64,000 nucleotides of DNA. Origin: Gemmata palustris. GTDB taxonomy: Bacteria; Planctomycetota; Planctomycetia; Gemmatales; Gemmataceae. A program made the position numbers and the translations under genes. Each line of letters opens with the position of its first letter. Position 1 is the stretch's first letter. The notes beneath the pieces were generated by a model. That model worked only from the letters and a program-made list of their open reading frames with translations. It had not been told where the DNA came from and did not search any database. The stretch lies in assembly GCF_017939745.1 (NCBI RefSeq), contig NZ_JAGKQQ010000002.1, forward strand, positions 372,001 through 436,000. Reading direction: 5' to 3'. Of this stretch, positions 35,201-43,480 are shown one piece after another.

Positions 35201-36413
35201 GGATCTCAGGAACCGCGCGTTTGTCGATAAACGGCGTGTCGATGCGGCCCGCGCTTCGGGTGACGTGGGCGGACAGCGCTCCGATGCGGTTCTCGGTGTA
35301 GTCGTAATCGATCGCCAGATAGATCCGCAGCAGCCGGTTCCCGTTTATTTCGTGTGGCGGCAAGTGGCCGACGCCGGTGTTCGGGATCGGTTCCACACCC
35401 GATCCGATAACGGTTCGATTCTTGGGAAGCGTGTACAACCGGGCGCGGGCACGGAGCCTGAGCCGGTCAAGATTCTCGCTGAACCCGGGATCGCGTGTGA
35501 GGGCTTCGATTCTCGGATCGAATAGAGGTGGGTTGGCCAACTGATCGAGTGTGTCCAGACCGGCCGCACGCAGTAGCCGAGTCGTTACCGGGTCCAGCCC
35601 GAGAAGTTCCGTGCGCCGCAGGCGGGCACTTTCAGTCAAGCAGTGCGGAGCGAACACGCACCCGTCACACTTCGTATCGATCTGGAACCCGATCTCCGCC
35701 AACGGGCGCGCCGCGGCCGAATCGAGCCGGCCGTCGGGAGCGAGTAGTTGGGTGAGGTCGGCTTCTTCGTGCGTCAAATCGAGCGGCGGTAGAGCGAGGA
35801 TCGATTGATTCGTGTTTCGATCGGCATCAATTCGGGCAACAACGCACTCAATGGTGGTTCGATCGAAGCTGTGATCCCCAACCGGAACGGGTTGATCGCC
35901 GATGATCTCGCGGAGCAGCATTCGGTACGCCGCAACCTGAATGCGGTGGTACGTGCGGTCCCGGCGGCTCGCCTTGCACTCCACCAGCCACACGCGCGGT
36001 GCGTCGCCGATCCAGCGGAGCAGAACGAAGTCAATGATGCCATAGAGCCGGAACACACCCATGTTTCCGCCGACCGCGACCTGTCGGGCGTACCCCTGCG
36101 TGCCGGGTGGGAGTTGCGCGAAGACTCCCGCGAGGGCTTCCCAGGTGACCTCGTCCCGCTTCCCCTTCGGCAGCGCGGCGGCGAGGTTCTGAAACCCGGA
36201 TTCCACCAACTCGGTCTCCCACCGGTCCTCGCGCCGGCGCCCCATCTCGGCGAGGACTGGGTCGATGCTGTCCCGGACGCGATCGAAGAACGGCAGCGGG
36301 CCGACCTCCCGTGCGGAGTGGACGGTGAGGTGGAACCGACGGTCGCAGGAGTGGTGGCGGACGTACTCCCCGAGATCGGTAGCGGTGATGTTGATGCGGG
36401 AGCGCGAACTCAA
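32220..36413 (-). CDS. Fused Fe-S PD-(D/E)XK nuclease and SF1 helicase (Dna2/TM0106-like)
   Basis: A 1397-residue protein. The N-terminal RecB/Cas4-like nuclease (about 10-265) has GIIDFVLL (Asp128), VECK (Glu145, Lys147) and QxxxY (Gln159-Tyr163), plus four cysteines (Cys23, Cys249, Cys252, Cys258) spaced as in Cas4/AddB Fe-S nucleases. The middle (about 360-560) resembles a degenerate RNase-H-like domain. The C-terminal SF1 helicase has GPPGTGKT (928-935), VDEAS (1072), GDHRQL and NVAFSRVQDRLVVV (about 1315-1328), closest to Dna2/UPF1-type. The TTG start is backed by GAGG seven bases upstream. Role inferred as DNA end processing or defence. Confidence 0.85.
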   Translation of the reverse strand: MSSRSRINITATDLGEYVRHHSCDRRFHLTVHSAREVGPLPFFDRVRDSIDPVLAEMGRRREDRWETELVESGFQNLAAALPKGKRDEVTWEALAGVFAQLPPGTQGYARQVAVGGNMGVFRLYGIIDFVLLRWIGDAPRVWLVECKASRRDRTYHRIQVAAYRMLLREIIGDQPVPVGDHSFDRTTIECVVARIDADRNTNQSILALPPLDLTHEEADLTQLLAPDGRLDSAAARPLAEIGFQIDTKCDGCVFAPHCLTESARLRRTELLGLDPVTTRLLRAAGLDTLDQLANPPLFDPRIEALTRDPGFSENLDRLRLRARARLYTLPKNRTVIGSGVEPIPNTGVGHLPPHEINGNRLLRIYLAIDYDYTENRIGALSAHVTRSAGRIDTPFIDKRAVPEIRERFEAGKDSAGRPVTEERPLPADREVVEYQTAPWSGTDYSADTVAEGELIRRFFDRLVRLIAEELGTTSAPVHFYVWSRSEVRQLLEGCCRAGPELLGPVRQLFGCREGLEQLMYSAVQEEVDRRFALGWTGRGLGVVTSLEWSGRRYHWTRLVDGNEHDLAHVFAQGVFDFATRLGVGPGGEWAADETTPGHVFELRSRFSDALPAPYWHAAWGTLPKADQDADVRESLAAYARAGAPGVLAEYLRARVHALRWVEEGIGPKNSGIEKAPLTAGELPAFRLGRDGVARAATDFLRLDQHVRRSDWVAAHLLPPIARVPAGRTLPLRQVKVGADKSTVTGMIELFAFGGLTLADLEARCRFGPGSFARLSPWNGDPKQGQTVGQLTAAVGRTCVVREIDWPTGRVTLDAMYAEEDRYRLSSGASRKAEMLFERGYATLDENVSDYVAGRVDDRLQQPSHVYSWFDPVDPRPPAVVPLPAAEVDALRQLVDSFPLPPTNVYPASPDQARAAVEGLGTRVQLIQGPPGTGKTTTTALSVLLRVLVGGKSGDIVLLAAHTHTALDNLLERIDRYREAFTRHAAASGRRVPPVRLVKVHTNDPTQHVVSGSVENLPAALLGAKKKLTELTTGAVLVIGGTTAGLLKLAAAVEKLKTFNGGAGLGATLLVVDEASMMVFPHFLALATLIPPDGRILLAGDHRQLAPITAHDWEAEDRPPMVLYQPFASAYDAVRRIIGAQDTAGNSVVPVTGARWSGLTLTFRLPPVVRELIARVYRRDQIELAGLSRAVTVNPDVGGPFWGHVWKWNVGLFLAVHDEDGSRRSNPVEVAIVEQLLGAAPPLSAGSVAIITPHRAQRSLLATRLAALSGTGAPIGVIDTVERLQGGERPTVVVSATVSDPTAIEASVEFILDLNRANVAFSRVQDRLVVVCSRTLLDHIPAEAEHYQSAILWKALRGLCSELVAESEVCGHRVRLYHPPQVHENFSTSGGSGGNSEK

Positions 36414-36786
36414 CGCGGAACCTCGTCACGACGACCGCTCTGTCGGCCATCGGCGCGGTCCGCGACCGGAGCGTGGTTGGGGAATACTGGGTGATACCAT
36501 CCGGGGCGGACGGGGGGCAATCCCGGTTAACCGAGTTCGAGGCGGTCTCGCTCTCGCGAATGGTGGGGTTCCGCCCGCTCGTCAACGCTCGCCGAGACAG
36601 GTACCGAAAAATCTCCGCTATTCCACTGAGGGAGTGGTGGGAACCAATCGCGGGACATCGCGGATCGTCTGGAAATTTCCGATCGACATCCGAGATGGTT
36701 TTTCGCGCTGGGACGTGGTCATACTGCCAACTTTCATTCAACACAGTCCGTGGACCGCTGGGGCCGCTCGGTCCCGGTGCAACGAT
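36414..36786. other. Divergent intergenic region
   Basis: About 370 bases between the divergent nuclease-helicase and ABC exporter genes. It must carry both promoters, but I see no clear consensus elements, no repeat and no convincing gene. Confidence 0.35.
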
Positions 36787-38751
36787 ATGAATGACCAACC
36801 GAAACACCCGAAAAAGCCGCGCACCTCGCGCCAGCGCTACCGGGAGTTCGTCAAAGACTACAAGCACCGCCGACTCGACGATCCGGCCGAGGTGGATCAA
36901 GGTGCGAAACCCGATGCCCCCGTTCGTACCGACGAAAACGCACCCACCGCAGAGCCGGAAGCCCCCGGCCGCAGCACGCGCCGGGAGTACACCCGCGCGT
37001 ACCTGCGCTTCCTTTGGCCGCACCGCTACGGTGTGGGCACGATCTTCCTCTTCGCGCTGGTCGGCGCCGGGTTGGAGATGATCGAACCTCTGTTCATGCG
37101 GTTCATCGTCGATCGGGTGCTCCTGAACACCGCGCTCGACACGACCTCGCGCCTCACCTACCTCCACGCGGCGGGCGCGGCGTTCCTCGGCGTGGTCATC
37201 GTCTCCAAACTGGCGAGCGTACTCAAGGACTACCGCCAAAAGCTCTTGAACACGCGGGTGATGCTTTCCCTCCGGCGCGCGCTTTACGATCGGTTGCTCC
37301 ACCTGCCGCTGCCGAAACTTTGGGGCATGAAAACCGGGGGCATCCTGTCTCGGCTCTCGGGCGATGTCGACACGACCACGGGGCTTTTGCAGATGGCGAT
37401 CGTGTCGCCGGCCCTTTCGATCGTCCGCCTCACCATCGCGATCGGCGTGCTGCTAACCCTGAACTGGCGCCTGGCACTGATGGCGCTGGCCGTCATTCCC
37501 GGCGCGGTGCTCATGAGCTTCACCTTTGCCCGGCGCGTCCGGCCCATCTACCGCTCGGTCCGCAAGGACGTCGAGGCGATCGACGGGCGCGCGGGCGAGA
37601 CGTTCTCGGGAATCCGCGTCGTGCGGGCGTTCGGGCGCGAAATGCGGGAGCTCCTCGATTACATGGTCGGGCGCCACACGGTGCTCCGCAAGGAACTGTT
37701 CGCGCACCGCCGGGAGTTGGTCCTGTGGACGTCCTGGGGCCTTTTGGTGGCGGGCGTCAACGTGGTGATCGTCTGGTACGGCGGGTACCTGGCCGTCACC
37801 GGCCGGGCCTCGGTCGGCGACATCATGGCGTTCCAGTGGTACACGTTCCTGCTCCTGGGGCCGGTCTGGAACATCGTCAACTCGTTCTCCGAACTCCAGC
37901 GCTCGCTCGCGGCGATGGAGCGGGTGTTCGAGGTGCTCGCGACGGACGCGGACAAGCCCGACCGCCCCGGCGCCCTCAGCGCTCCGTCCGTGGTGCAGGA
38001 GATCCGGTTCGAGGAGGTCGAGTTCGAGTACCACGAGGGGCGCCCGGTGGTCCGCGCGTTCGACGTGGTCGTGCCCGGCGGGTCGGTGGTCGCGCTGGTG
38101 GGGCGGAGCGGGGCCGGGAAGACGACGGTGACGGACCTGGTGGCGCGGTTCCACGACCCGACCCGCGGGCGCATCCTGGTCAACGGCGTGGACCTCCGGG
38201 ACCTCCGGCTGCGGACCTACCGCGACCTGCTGGCCCTTGTTCAACAGGACGTGTTCCTGTTCGACGGAACGGTTCGGGACAACATCGCTTACGGCCGCCC
38301 CGGGGCCGCGGACGCTGAAGTCGAGGACGCGGCCCGGCGCGCGAACGCGCACGAGTTCATCGTTAAGCTGTCCGAAGGGTACGAAACGGTCGTCGGGGAG
38401 CGCGGGGTGCGGCTCTCGGGCGGCCAACAACAGCGATTGGCCATTGCCCGGGCGATCCTGGCGTCCCCCCAAATTCTGATTCTCGACGAAGCGACGAGTA
38501 ACCTGGACACAGAAAGTGAGCAGTTGATTCAGGCGTCGATGGCGGCGCTCCTGGCCGGGCGGACCACGTTCGTGATCGCACACCGCCTGTCCACGGTCCG
38601 GCGCGCGGACCTGATTTTGCTAATGGAGGACGGGCGGGTCACCGAGCGCGGCAGTCACGAGGAACTCATGGCCGCTCGCGGCACATACTACGGCATGGTC
38701 GTTCGGCAGATGGAATCGCACAACCCGAACGTCGAGGAGGAATGGCGATGA
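36787..38751 (+). CDS. ABC exporter, MsbA/LmrA-like (fused membrane and ATPase domains)
   Basis: A 654-residue half-transporter with a fused membrane domain. A hydrophilic N-terminal extension (about 1-70) precedes six transmembrane segments (about 80-380). The ATPase domain has Walker A GRSGAGKTT (439-447), the signature LSGGQ (543-547) and Walker B LILDEATSNLDTES (Asp567, Glu568), with the H-loop in FVIAHRLSTV. It should work as a homodimer exporting a lipid, glycolipid or drug. The gene is divergent from the nuclease-helicase. The start at 36787 is the first Met in a plausible position. Confidence 0.9.
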   Translation: MNDQPKHPKKPRTSRQRYREFVKDYKHRRLDDPAEVDQGAKPDAPVRTDENAPTAEPEAPGRSTRREYTRAYLRFLWPHRYGVGTIFLFALVGAGLEMIEPLFMRFIVDRVLLNTALDTTSRLTYLHAAGAAFLGVVIVSKLASVLKDYRQKLLNTRVMLSLRRALYDRLLHLPLPKLWGMKTGGILSRLSGDVDTTTGLLQMAIVSPALSIVRLTIAIGVLLTLNWRLALMALAVIPGAVLMSFTFARRVRPIYRSVRKDVEAIDGRAGETFSGIRVVRAFGREMRELLDYMVGRHTVLRKELFAHRRELVLWTSWGLLVAGVNVVIVWYGGYLAVTGRASVGDIMAFQWYTFLLLGPVWNIVNSFSELQRSLAAMERVFEVLATDADKPDRPGALSAPSVVQEIRFEEVEFEYHEGRPVVRAFDVVVPGGSVVALVGRSGAGKTTVTDLVARFHDPTRGRILVNGVDLRDLRLRTYRDLLALVQQDVFLFDGTVRDNIAYGRPGAADAEVEDAARRANAHEFIVKLSEGYETVVGERGVRLSGGQQQRLAIARAILASPQILILDEATSNLDTESEQLIQASMAALLAGRTTFVIAHRLSTVRRADLILLMEDGRVTERGSHEELMAARGTYYGMVVRQMESHNPNVEEEWR

Positions 38752-38812
38752 CGTACAAGCCGAGCGCTCTCGGCTCGTGGTGAACCGAGGGCGCCCGAAC
38801 ATTGCGGGCACG

Positions 38813-39106
38813 TCAGTACTGTTTCTGGATGGGCGGCTCGGACCGCAGGATGCCACCCCGTTCGTCGGCCGTCACGAAGTAGCTGTTGGGGATCGCGTCC
38901 GCGGACGCGCCCTCGCCGGTCCACACGTTGACCCGGAAGTTATTGCCCCACAGCGGCAGGACGGCCACCTTCAGCAGCCGGACCGGGCGCCCGAGTTTGG
39001 CGAGGACGCTCGCGCGGATCGCCTCTTCGCGCTGGGCGGGCGACGGCGCGGAAACCTCTCTGTTTTCGGCCACCAACTGCGTCACGGCATTCGGTATTGC
39101 GGACAT
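38813..39106 (-). CDS. Small hypothetical protein
   Basis: A 97-residue protein of unknown family. The N-terminal half is helical (AVTQLVAENREVSAPSPAQREEAIRASVL), followed by a beta-like segment PVRLLKVAVLPLWGNNFRVNVWTGEG and an acidic tail ending in PPIQKQY. The start has GAGGT upstream. There is no signal peptide or Cys. Codon usage matches the neighbours. It is convergent with the ABC exporter. Confidence 0.65.
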   Translation of the reverse strand: MSAIPNAVTQLVAENREVSAPSPAQREEAIRASVLAKLGRPVRLLKVAVLPLWGNNFRVNVWTGEGASADAIPNSYFVTADERGGILRSEPPIQKQY

Positions 39107-39653
39107 CGAGACCTCACGGGTCGGGTGGATATTGGTACCGCCCGCAGCGGTCACGTGTGCCGCCGACGGGTGTGAAAGCAAAACGAGAACTCGCTCTGTA
39201 CAACTGTTCGAGGCCGGGTTGTGGGTCAGGGATTCCGAATGGAGATTCCGGTGATGAATTTTCGTTCGGTGAGCGGGGCGCGGAGAGGTATTGAAAGTCA
39301 ACCCGCGCGGACCGGGGAGGCGAGGGCGATGAGCGGCCTCACCCGATCCGCGCGGAGTTCCGAAGGCGAACTCGGAACGTAGTCGAGCGTGTTCGGAAAC
39401 CCGGTTGGGCGAACCGGGTCGAATCGCAACCGGGACCGCGGGCGATTATGGGCGAAGTTGGGCGAACGGCCGGTGCGATGGGAGAAGGTGATAGCAGGTC
39501 GCGCGCCGAGGCAATACTTTTCTCGTTTTTCTATCGCAAGCTATTTCTGATTAACGACTTATCGCTTCCCTATCGATCGCGTACTCAACATCCTCGTCCG
39601 TCCGAATACCCGGCGCGAGCCTCCGACACGTCGGGATTTTCCGCTCTATTCGT

Positions 39654-39752
39654 TTGCTTTCGCCCCTTTGGGCGGTATAGTTCCTTCAGACCGGCCGCGA
39701 CAGCCACACTGAATGGGCGACAGTGTGACAGTTAGCGGCCGGTCCTTTTTTT
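39654..39752 (+). ncRNA. Candidate short RNA: promoter plus terminator-like hairpin
   Basis: TTGCTT (39654-39659) and TATAGT (39676-39681) are spaced 16 bases apart, a fair sigma-70-type promoter. A transcript starting near 39687 would consist almost wholly of a hairpin (GACCGGCCGC 39689-39698 with 39735-39744, inner stem 39705-39711 with 39721-39727) and end in a run of seven Ts (39746-39752). A terminator alone is the alternative. Confidence 0.3.
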
Positions 39753-39779
39753 ATGCGCCATACCAATCACGCACCTCTC

Positions 39780-40043
39780 TCACCAGCGGCCCCGTTCCAC
39801 TTCAATCCGTGCATCCTGACCCCGGCGTTCCAGCATCCGAACAACTCGTTGGGCATCGTCGCGATCGCGGTAGGTGCCGTAAGTGTCCCAGTGCCCGCGG
39901 TGGCGCACCTGCACCTCGAACCGGACGTTGTGGCGCTCGCGGTCGAACACGTCCGGCGCGGCACCGGCGGTGGTCGATGTGGCGGTCAAGCCGGCGATGG
40001 TTCCGGTCGCGATCACGGCGGACAAGATCAGTTTGCGGATCAC
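39780..40043 (-). CDS. Small secreted basic protein
   Basis: An 87-residue protein with a signal peptide (about 1-27, LILSAVIATGTIAGL) and a short domain rich in Arg and Asp (RFEVQVRHRGHWDTYGTYRDRDDAQRVVRMLERRG). The pattern of a beta hairpin, an acidic/basic stretch and an alpha helix with DDAQRVVRML is reminiscent of SPOR-like peptides but too weak to name. The GTG start has GAGGAG seven bases upstream. Function unknown. Confidence 0.6.
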   Translation of the reverse strand: MIRKLILSAVIATGTIAGLTATSTTAGAAPDVFDRERHNVRFEVQVRHRGHWDTYGTYRDRDDAQRVVRMLERRGQDARIEVERGRW

Positions 40044-40239
40044 GGTCGTTCTCCTCGTTGTGGGTCGGCTTCGGGTCAGCCCTTCTGAGTGAGGAACGAT
40101 TCGTCGAGGTATCGTTGCGCGGTCCGGTGGCGGCTCTCATTTAGGCTTCACCGGCTCCTCACCTCCGCGTGGTGGCCGGTGGGCGCGGGACGAACGACCG
40201 CGGTACGGCAGGTGTTCGAGATCGCGCGAGAAAAAGAAG

Positions 40240-40265
40240 AAGCCGGTGGCCCGAGCCACCGGCTT
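40240..40265 (-). terminator. Intrinsic terminator on the minus strand
   Basis: Perfect 11-bp stem (40240-40250 with 40255-40265, loop CCGA) followed on the minus strand by CTTCTTTTTC. It lies about 360 bases beyond the stop at 40623 of the nearest minus-strand gene, so that transcript would have a long 3' region, or an unrecognised RNA lies in between. Confidence 0.65.
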
Positions 40266-40622
40266 TCGTTGATAAGTAGGGGGAGGTGCCGGGAGGTATG
40301 TGGGGCGGGCCGGGGGAATCCTGACCCGATTGGTGTTCGACGTCTCCAGATAAAGCACGCCCCGTGCCAATCCCTTCGCCCCCCACACCAATCGCGTTTC
40401 TGCCGGGATTTCAAGCAGTTTCGATTCTTCGTGCGTCGCCCACCCGTTGTAAGCCTTACCCGACCGGAAAAGTCTGCACGCGCCGGTGTGAAGCGGCTTT
40501 CCCGAGCTACGCACAGGAGGCGCAGTTTAGGGCGCATTGGCGCTACCCAACTCCTGGCGCGACGACGGCCGACGGATCTCGCGGCACCGCTCGGCCGATG
40601 GATCGGTAGCAGCAGAACCCGT

Positions 40623-41276
40623 TCACAGGCGCACGGATAGACCGCGCTGCCGGCGCCGGTCGTTCATCTCCTTGCGGAACTGATCGGCCCGGGCGCGCTC
40701 CTCTGGAGTCGTTCGTTCGAGGGCCTGCTTCCGCCGTTTCTCGATTTCCTCGGCCGAGCGCGGCGGCCCGCCGCCCGGCGCTCCGGGTGGCGCACCGGCC
40801 TTCCCGCCCGGTCCGCCCCCGAACCCACCGGTGCGCGCCGCAGCGCCCCCCGGCGCAGCCTTCTGTTTCTGCTCCCGCTCCTTCCGTGCCTTCTCGGAAC
40901 GGTCGATCCGCTCGTCGAGGTACTTAGTTTTCTCCTTCGGCGACAGCGCGAAATAGCGCTCCATCTCGGCCTTCTGCTTCTCCCGCATCGGCGCGGACAG
41001 TTCCCACTTCTGGTCAGCGCTCAGGCGCTTCACCTGCTCGCGGTACTCGGCGGACAGGGCCTTGCGTTGCTCGGGGGACAGGTTCTTGGCCCCCGAATTG
41101 AACAGTTCCTTCTGCAGCTCTTTGGCCCGCGCGAGGTGCGGGTCGGGGCGGACGGCCCATGCCAGCCCGCCGAGCCCGAGAACGAGCAGGACGGCCGCGG
41201 CCCACCGGCGCCACCGTCGGCGCGGGGGTTCATCGGGCTCTGGGGTCTTCTGAGGGCGAACGCTGAGCGCGTGCAT
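40623..41276 (-). CDS. Membrane-anchored charged, Gly/Pro-rich protein
   Basis: A 217-residue protein with a hydrophobic helix near the N-terminus (about 26-43, AAAVLLVLGLGGLAWAV), preceded by RRRWRR, so it is anchored with its C-terminal part outside the cytoplasm (inferred). A helical, very charged region (about 50-140, rich in Lys, Arg and Glu) contains SPEQRKAL/SADQKWEL/SPKEKTKY repeats. A Gly/Pro-rich linker follows (AAARTGGFGGGPGGKAGAPP), and the end is again charged. It is downstream of a DUF1559-like gene (56-base gap). No family is recognised. Confidence 0.7.
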   Translation of the reverse strand: MHALSVRPQKTPEPDEPPRRRWRRWAAAVLLVLGLGGLAWAVRPDPHLARAKELQKELFNSGAKNLSPEQRKALSAEYREQVKRLSADQKWELSAPMREKQKAEMERYFALSPKEKTKYLDERIDRSEKARKEREQKQKAAPGGAAARTGGFGGGPGGKAGAPPGAPGGGPPRSAEEIEKRRKQALERTTPEERARADQFRKEMNDRRRQRGLSVRL

Positions 41277-41332
41277 TGGGAGGCTCCAATGAATGAAGTG
41301 ATGCTGCGTGACGCGGGGAGTGGGCGGGTTCG

Positions 41333-41848
41333 TTACTCGACGTGCCCGTCGGCGTACAGGTAGTTGCGCGAGCGCTCCGGGTCGGGGCCGTGGACCGGGT
41401 CAAAGTCGTAGGTGAGCCAGACTTCGGTGAGCGGGAGCCCGAGCTTGTTGGCCCGCAGTTGGTCCAGCGTCTTGCCGACCACCCGCGGCTGGTACTCGTA
41501 ACTCAGGTTCTCGGTCGGGTACCGGGTCGAATCGAGCGGGCAGCGGAACAGGCCCCGGCTGTTCTCGCAGTACGGGCCGAGCACGGTGGCTAGACTCGGC
41601 TGGCCCGGGGTCAGCGGGAGGCTCGGCACCCGCGCCGCGTCCGGGAACTGCCCCTTGTTCACGTCGATGTAGTGGTGGAACGCGAGCCCGACGTTGTGCA
41701 GGTTGCTCCGGCACTGCACCCGGGCCGCGGCCCCCCGCGCCTTCTGTACCGCCGGGAGCAGCAACCCAATGAGGGTCGCGATGATGCCCAGTGCGACCAA
41801 CAGCTCGATGAGCGAGAAACCCCGGCGGTGTGTCGTAATCCCGACCAT
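41333..41848 (-). CDS. Short pseudopilin-like protein (DUF1559-related)
   Basis: A 171-residue protein. The leader [21 protein letters not shown] is followed by the [21 protein letters not shown] segment typical of DUF1559. It ends at [10 protein letters not shown], so the H-X9-DG region is partly kept, but the length is roughly half of the usual proteins. It may be a truncated paralogue or a minor pseudopilin. First gene of a probable operon with the charged membrane protein downstream. Confidence 0.78.
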   Translation of the reverse strand: MVGITTHRRGFSLIELLVALGIIATLIGLLLPAVQKARGAAARVQCRSNLHNVGLAFHHYIDVNKGQFPDAARVPSLPLTPGQPSLATVLGPYCENSRGLFRCPLDSTRYPTENLSYEYQPRVVGKTLDQLRANKLGLPLTEVWLTYDFDPVHGPDPERSRNYLYADGHVE

Positions 41849-42358
41849 GATGCCCCCTTCGCGGTGACGAGTGTGTTCTGAAGGGGACTCTACCCCGCGG
41901 AGGCTGAGACCACGGTGAGCCGGGCGTGAGATCGATCAGAGTGCAAATCAGTGCGATCCAGTTAACTCTCATTCTTCCACTGCGTTTTTATTACAAGAAC
42001 ATTAACACTCGTTATTCCCAATGTGCCATCTCGGGAGCCTAGTTGCCGCCCCAGCGTGCCCGCACGGCAACGGTTCGTGAACGGACCACAGACGGGCACA
42101 GCGGCTCCCGCTCTGTAGAGCGAGATCGGTCCGGCCACTCTCTGATCCGGGTGGCACGATCCCGTCCCCGGACGGGTACGCAAGTTTTCGCCCCGAGAGT
42201 GCCGATCTACACCCGTTGGCACCGGCCCGCGCCTGCTCGCAGCGCGGCCGGGGCGAAGGGCGCGTTCGGCAACCCGCAACCAACGAGTCGGTGCCGGCGG
42301 AGGGGCCTTCGCGGGGGCCGGAGTATAAAGACGGGCGAAGCGACTTACGGAGGACACG
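41849..42358. other. Intergenic region, no gene seen
   Basis: About 510 bases between the divergent pseudopilin-like and DUF3224 genes. Only the ribosome site CGGAGG before 42359 and an isolated TATAAAG at 42324 stand out. No repeat or long dyad was found, and no reading frame looks coding. Confidence 0.4.
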
Positions 42359-42760
42359 ATGGCGAACCGGATTCGCGGCGAGTTCGAGGTCAAACTGGCC
42401 CCGCTCCCGACACACGACACGGCCGCGGGCAGCCCCCTCGGGCGGCTGTCGATCGACAAGACGTTCCGCGGCGAACTCGAGGCCACGAGCATCGGTGAGA
42501 TGCTGTCCGCCGGGACCGCGGTCAAGGGATCGGCCGGATACGTCGCCATCGAGTGGGTGACCGGGGCACTGAGCGGCCGGGCCGGGTCGTTCGTCCTGCA
42601 ACACAGCGGGACCATGAACCGGGGCGAGCCGGCGCTCGTGGTCACGGTCGTGCCGGACTCGGGGACCGGAGAACTGGTGGGGTTATCGGGCAAAATGGTG
42701 ATCGAGATCGCACAGGGGAAGCACTTCTACGACTTCGAGTACTCGCTCCCGCCAGTGTGA
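42359..42760 (+). CDS. DUF3224 family protein
   Basis: A 133-residue protein matching the DUF3224 pattern: GRLSIDKTFRGELEATSIGEML, GYVAIEWVTGALSGRAGSFVLQHSGTM, VVPDSGTGELVGLSGKMVI and the terminal HFYDFEYSLP. Family members form a small beta barrel of unknown function. It is cytoplasmic, as there is no signal peptide. The ATG has CGGAGG six bases upstream. The next gene on the strand is a broken DUF3592-like gene. Confidence 0.9.
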   Translation: MANRIRGEFEVKLAPLPTHDTAAGSPLGRLSIDKTFRGELEATSIGEMLSAGTAVKGSAGYVAIEWVTGALSGRAGSFVLQHSGTMNRGEPALVVTVVPDSGTGELVGLSGKMVIEIAQGKHFYDFEYSLPPV

Positions 42761-42812
42761 GGCGGAACCCGTTAGCAAGTGATTTCACGTTCCGTATTCG
42801 CCCGGAGATCAC

Positions 42813-43096
42813 GTGACCGACCACCGGTTGGGGTTCGGGTTGCTCTTCCTCTGTGGCGGCCTGCTTGCCGTTGTCGGCGGACTGGACAAGCGCCGGCAGA
42901 AACGGGCGCTGCTCCGCCGCGCCGTCCGCGTTAGCGCTCGCGTCGTGTCCGTTCGCACCGAGTCCACGAACGAGGACGGGGGCGTCGACTTCCACTACCC
43001 GGGGATTGGCCGGGCGGCGGTTGCGCGATGGTACTTGGGCTCGTCATCGCCACGATCGGGGGCGTGATCCTGTGGGCCTCCCAGAACCAGAAGTGA
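42813..43096 (+). pseudogene. Broken DUF3592-like membrane protein gene
   Basis: A GTG at 42813 (with GGAG upstream) opens a frame encoding an N-terminal helix (LGFGLLFLCGGLLAVVGG), then DKRRQKRALLRRAVRVSARVVSVRTES, as in DUF3592 proteins, up to DFHYP. After this the frame loses similarity. A second frame from 43028 to 43096 encodes a hydrophobic C-terminal helix (MVLGLVIATIGGVILWASQ), the expected second helix. An internal deletion with a frameshift explains this best. A real 84-residue protein is possible but unlikely. Confidence 0.6.
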
Positions 43097-43399
43097 ATTG
43101 CCGCTCCACCGAGCCCGCACCGGTGCCCGACCGATGCCAAACACTTGCACTGGACGCAGCAGAACGAAACGAGAAGGCATTCGCAACTGGTCCGGCGCAA
43201 CTGCCTGGTGGTTCTCCGGGTGCATCGGTGCATTCCGAGAAGCGGGCGCGGGCGACGCTTCTGCTCCTGGCCCGGGCCGCTTCACGGTTAACGCGGCCGG
43301 GTTCCCAGTTCAGGCGGTACACACGGCTCGCCCTGCGCGACAAGAACTGCTACCAAATCACGTCGATTGGCCGCCCGCCAGTTGCGTTGGAAGCCATTG

Positions 43400-43480
43400 T
43401 ATAACAACAACTTCTGTGACGATCAGTGGTCACTAATCAACAGGATTCGGCCTGATGCGCCACAAGTGGGACGTTGCCCC
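43400..43480 (+). pseudogene. Possible transposase N-terminal scrap
   Basis: The segment FCDDQWSLINRIRPDAPQVGR matches the start of IS5/IS4-type transposases, where a D-x-QW-x-LI motif is followed by P and a GRP motif. No catalytic DDE part follows and no terminal inverted repeats were identified, so this would be a remnant only. Confidence 0.3.

Noticed and set aside
39448..39735. 95-residue plus-strand frame upstream of the candidate short RNA
   Set aside because: It ends inside the terminator hairpin and has a mixed composition without signal peptide or motif.
40137..40537. Two overlapping minus-strand frames and a possible tRNA or SRP-RNA in the same interval
   Set aside because: A tail reading NRVRIPPARP hinted at a tRNA arm, but no GGTTCGA loop, acceptor stem or SRP tetraloop motif could be fitted on either strand.
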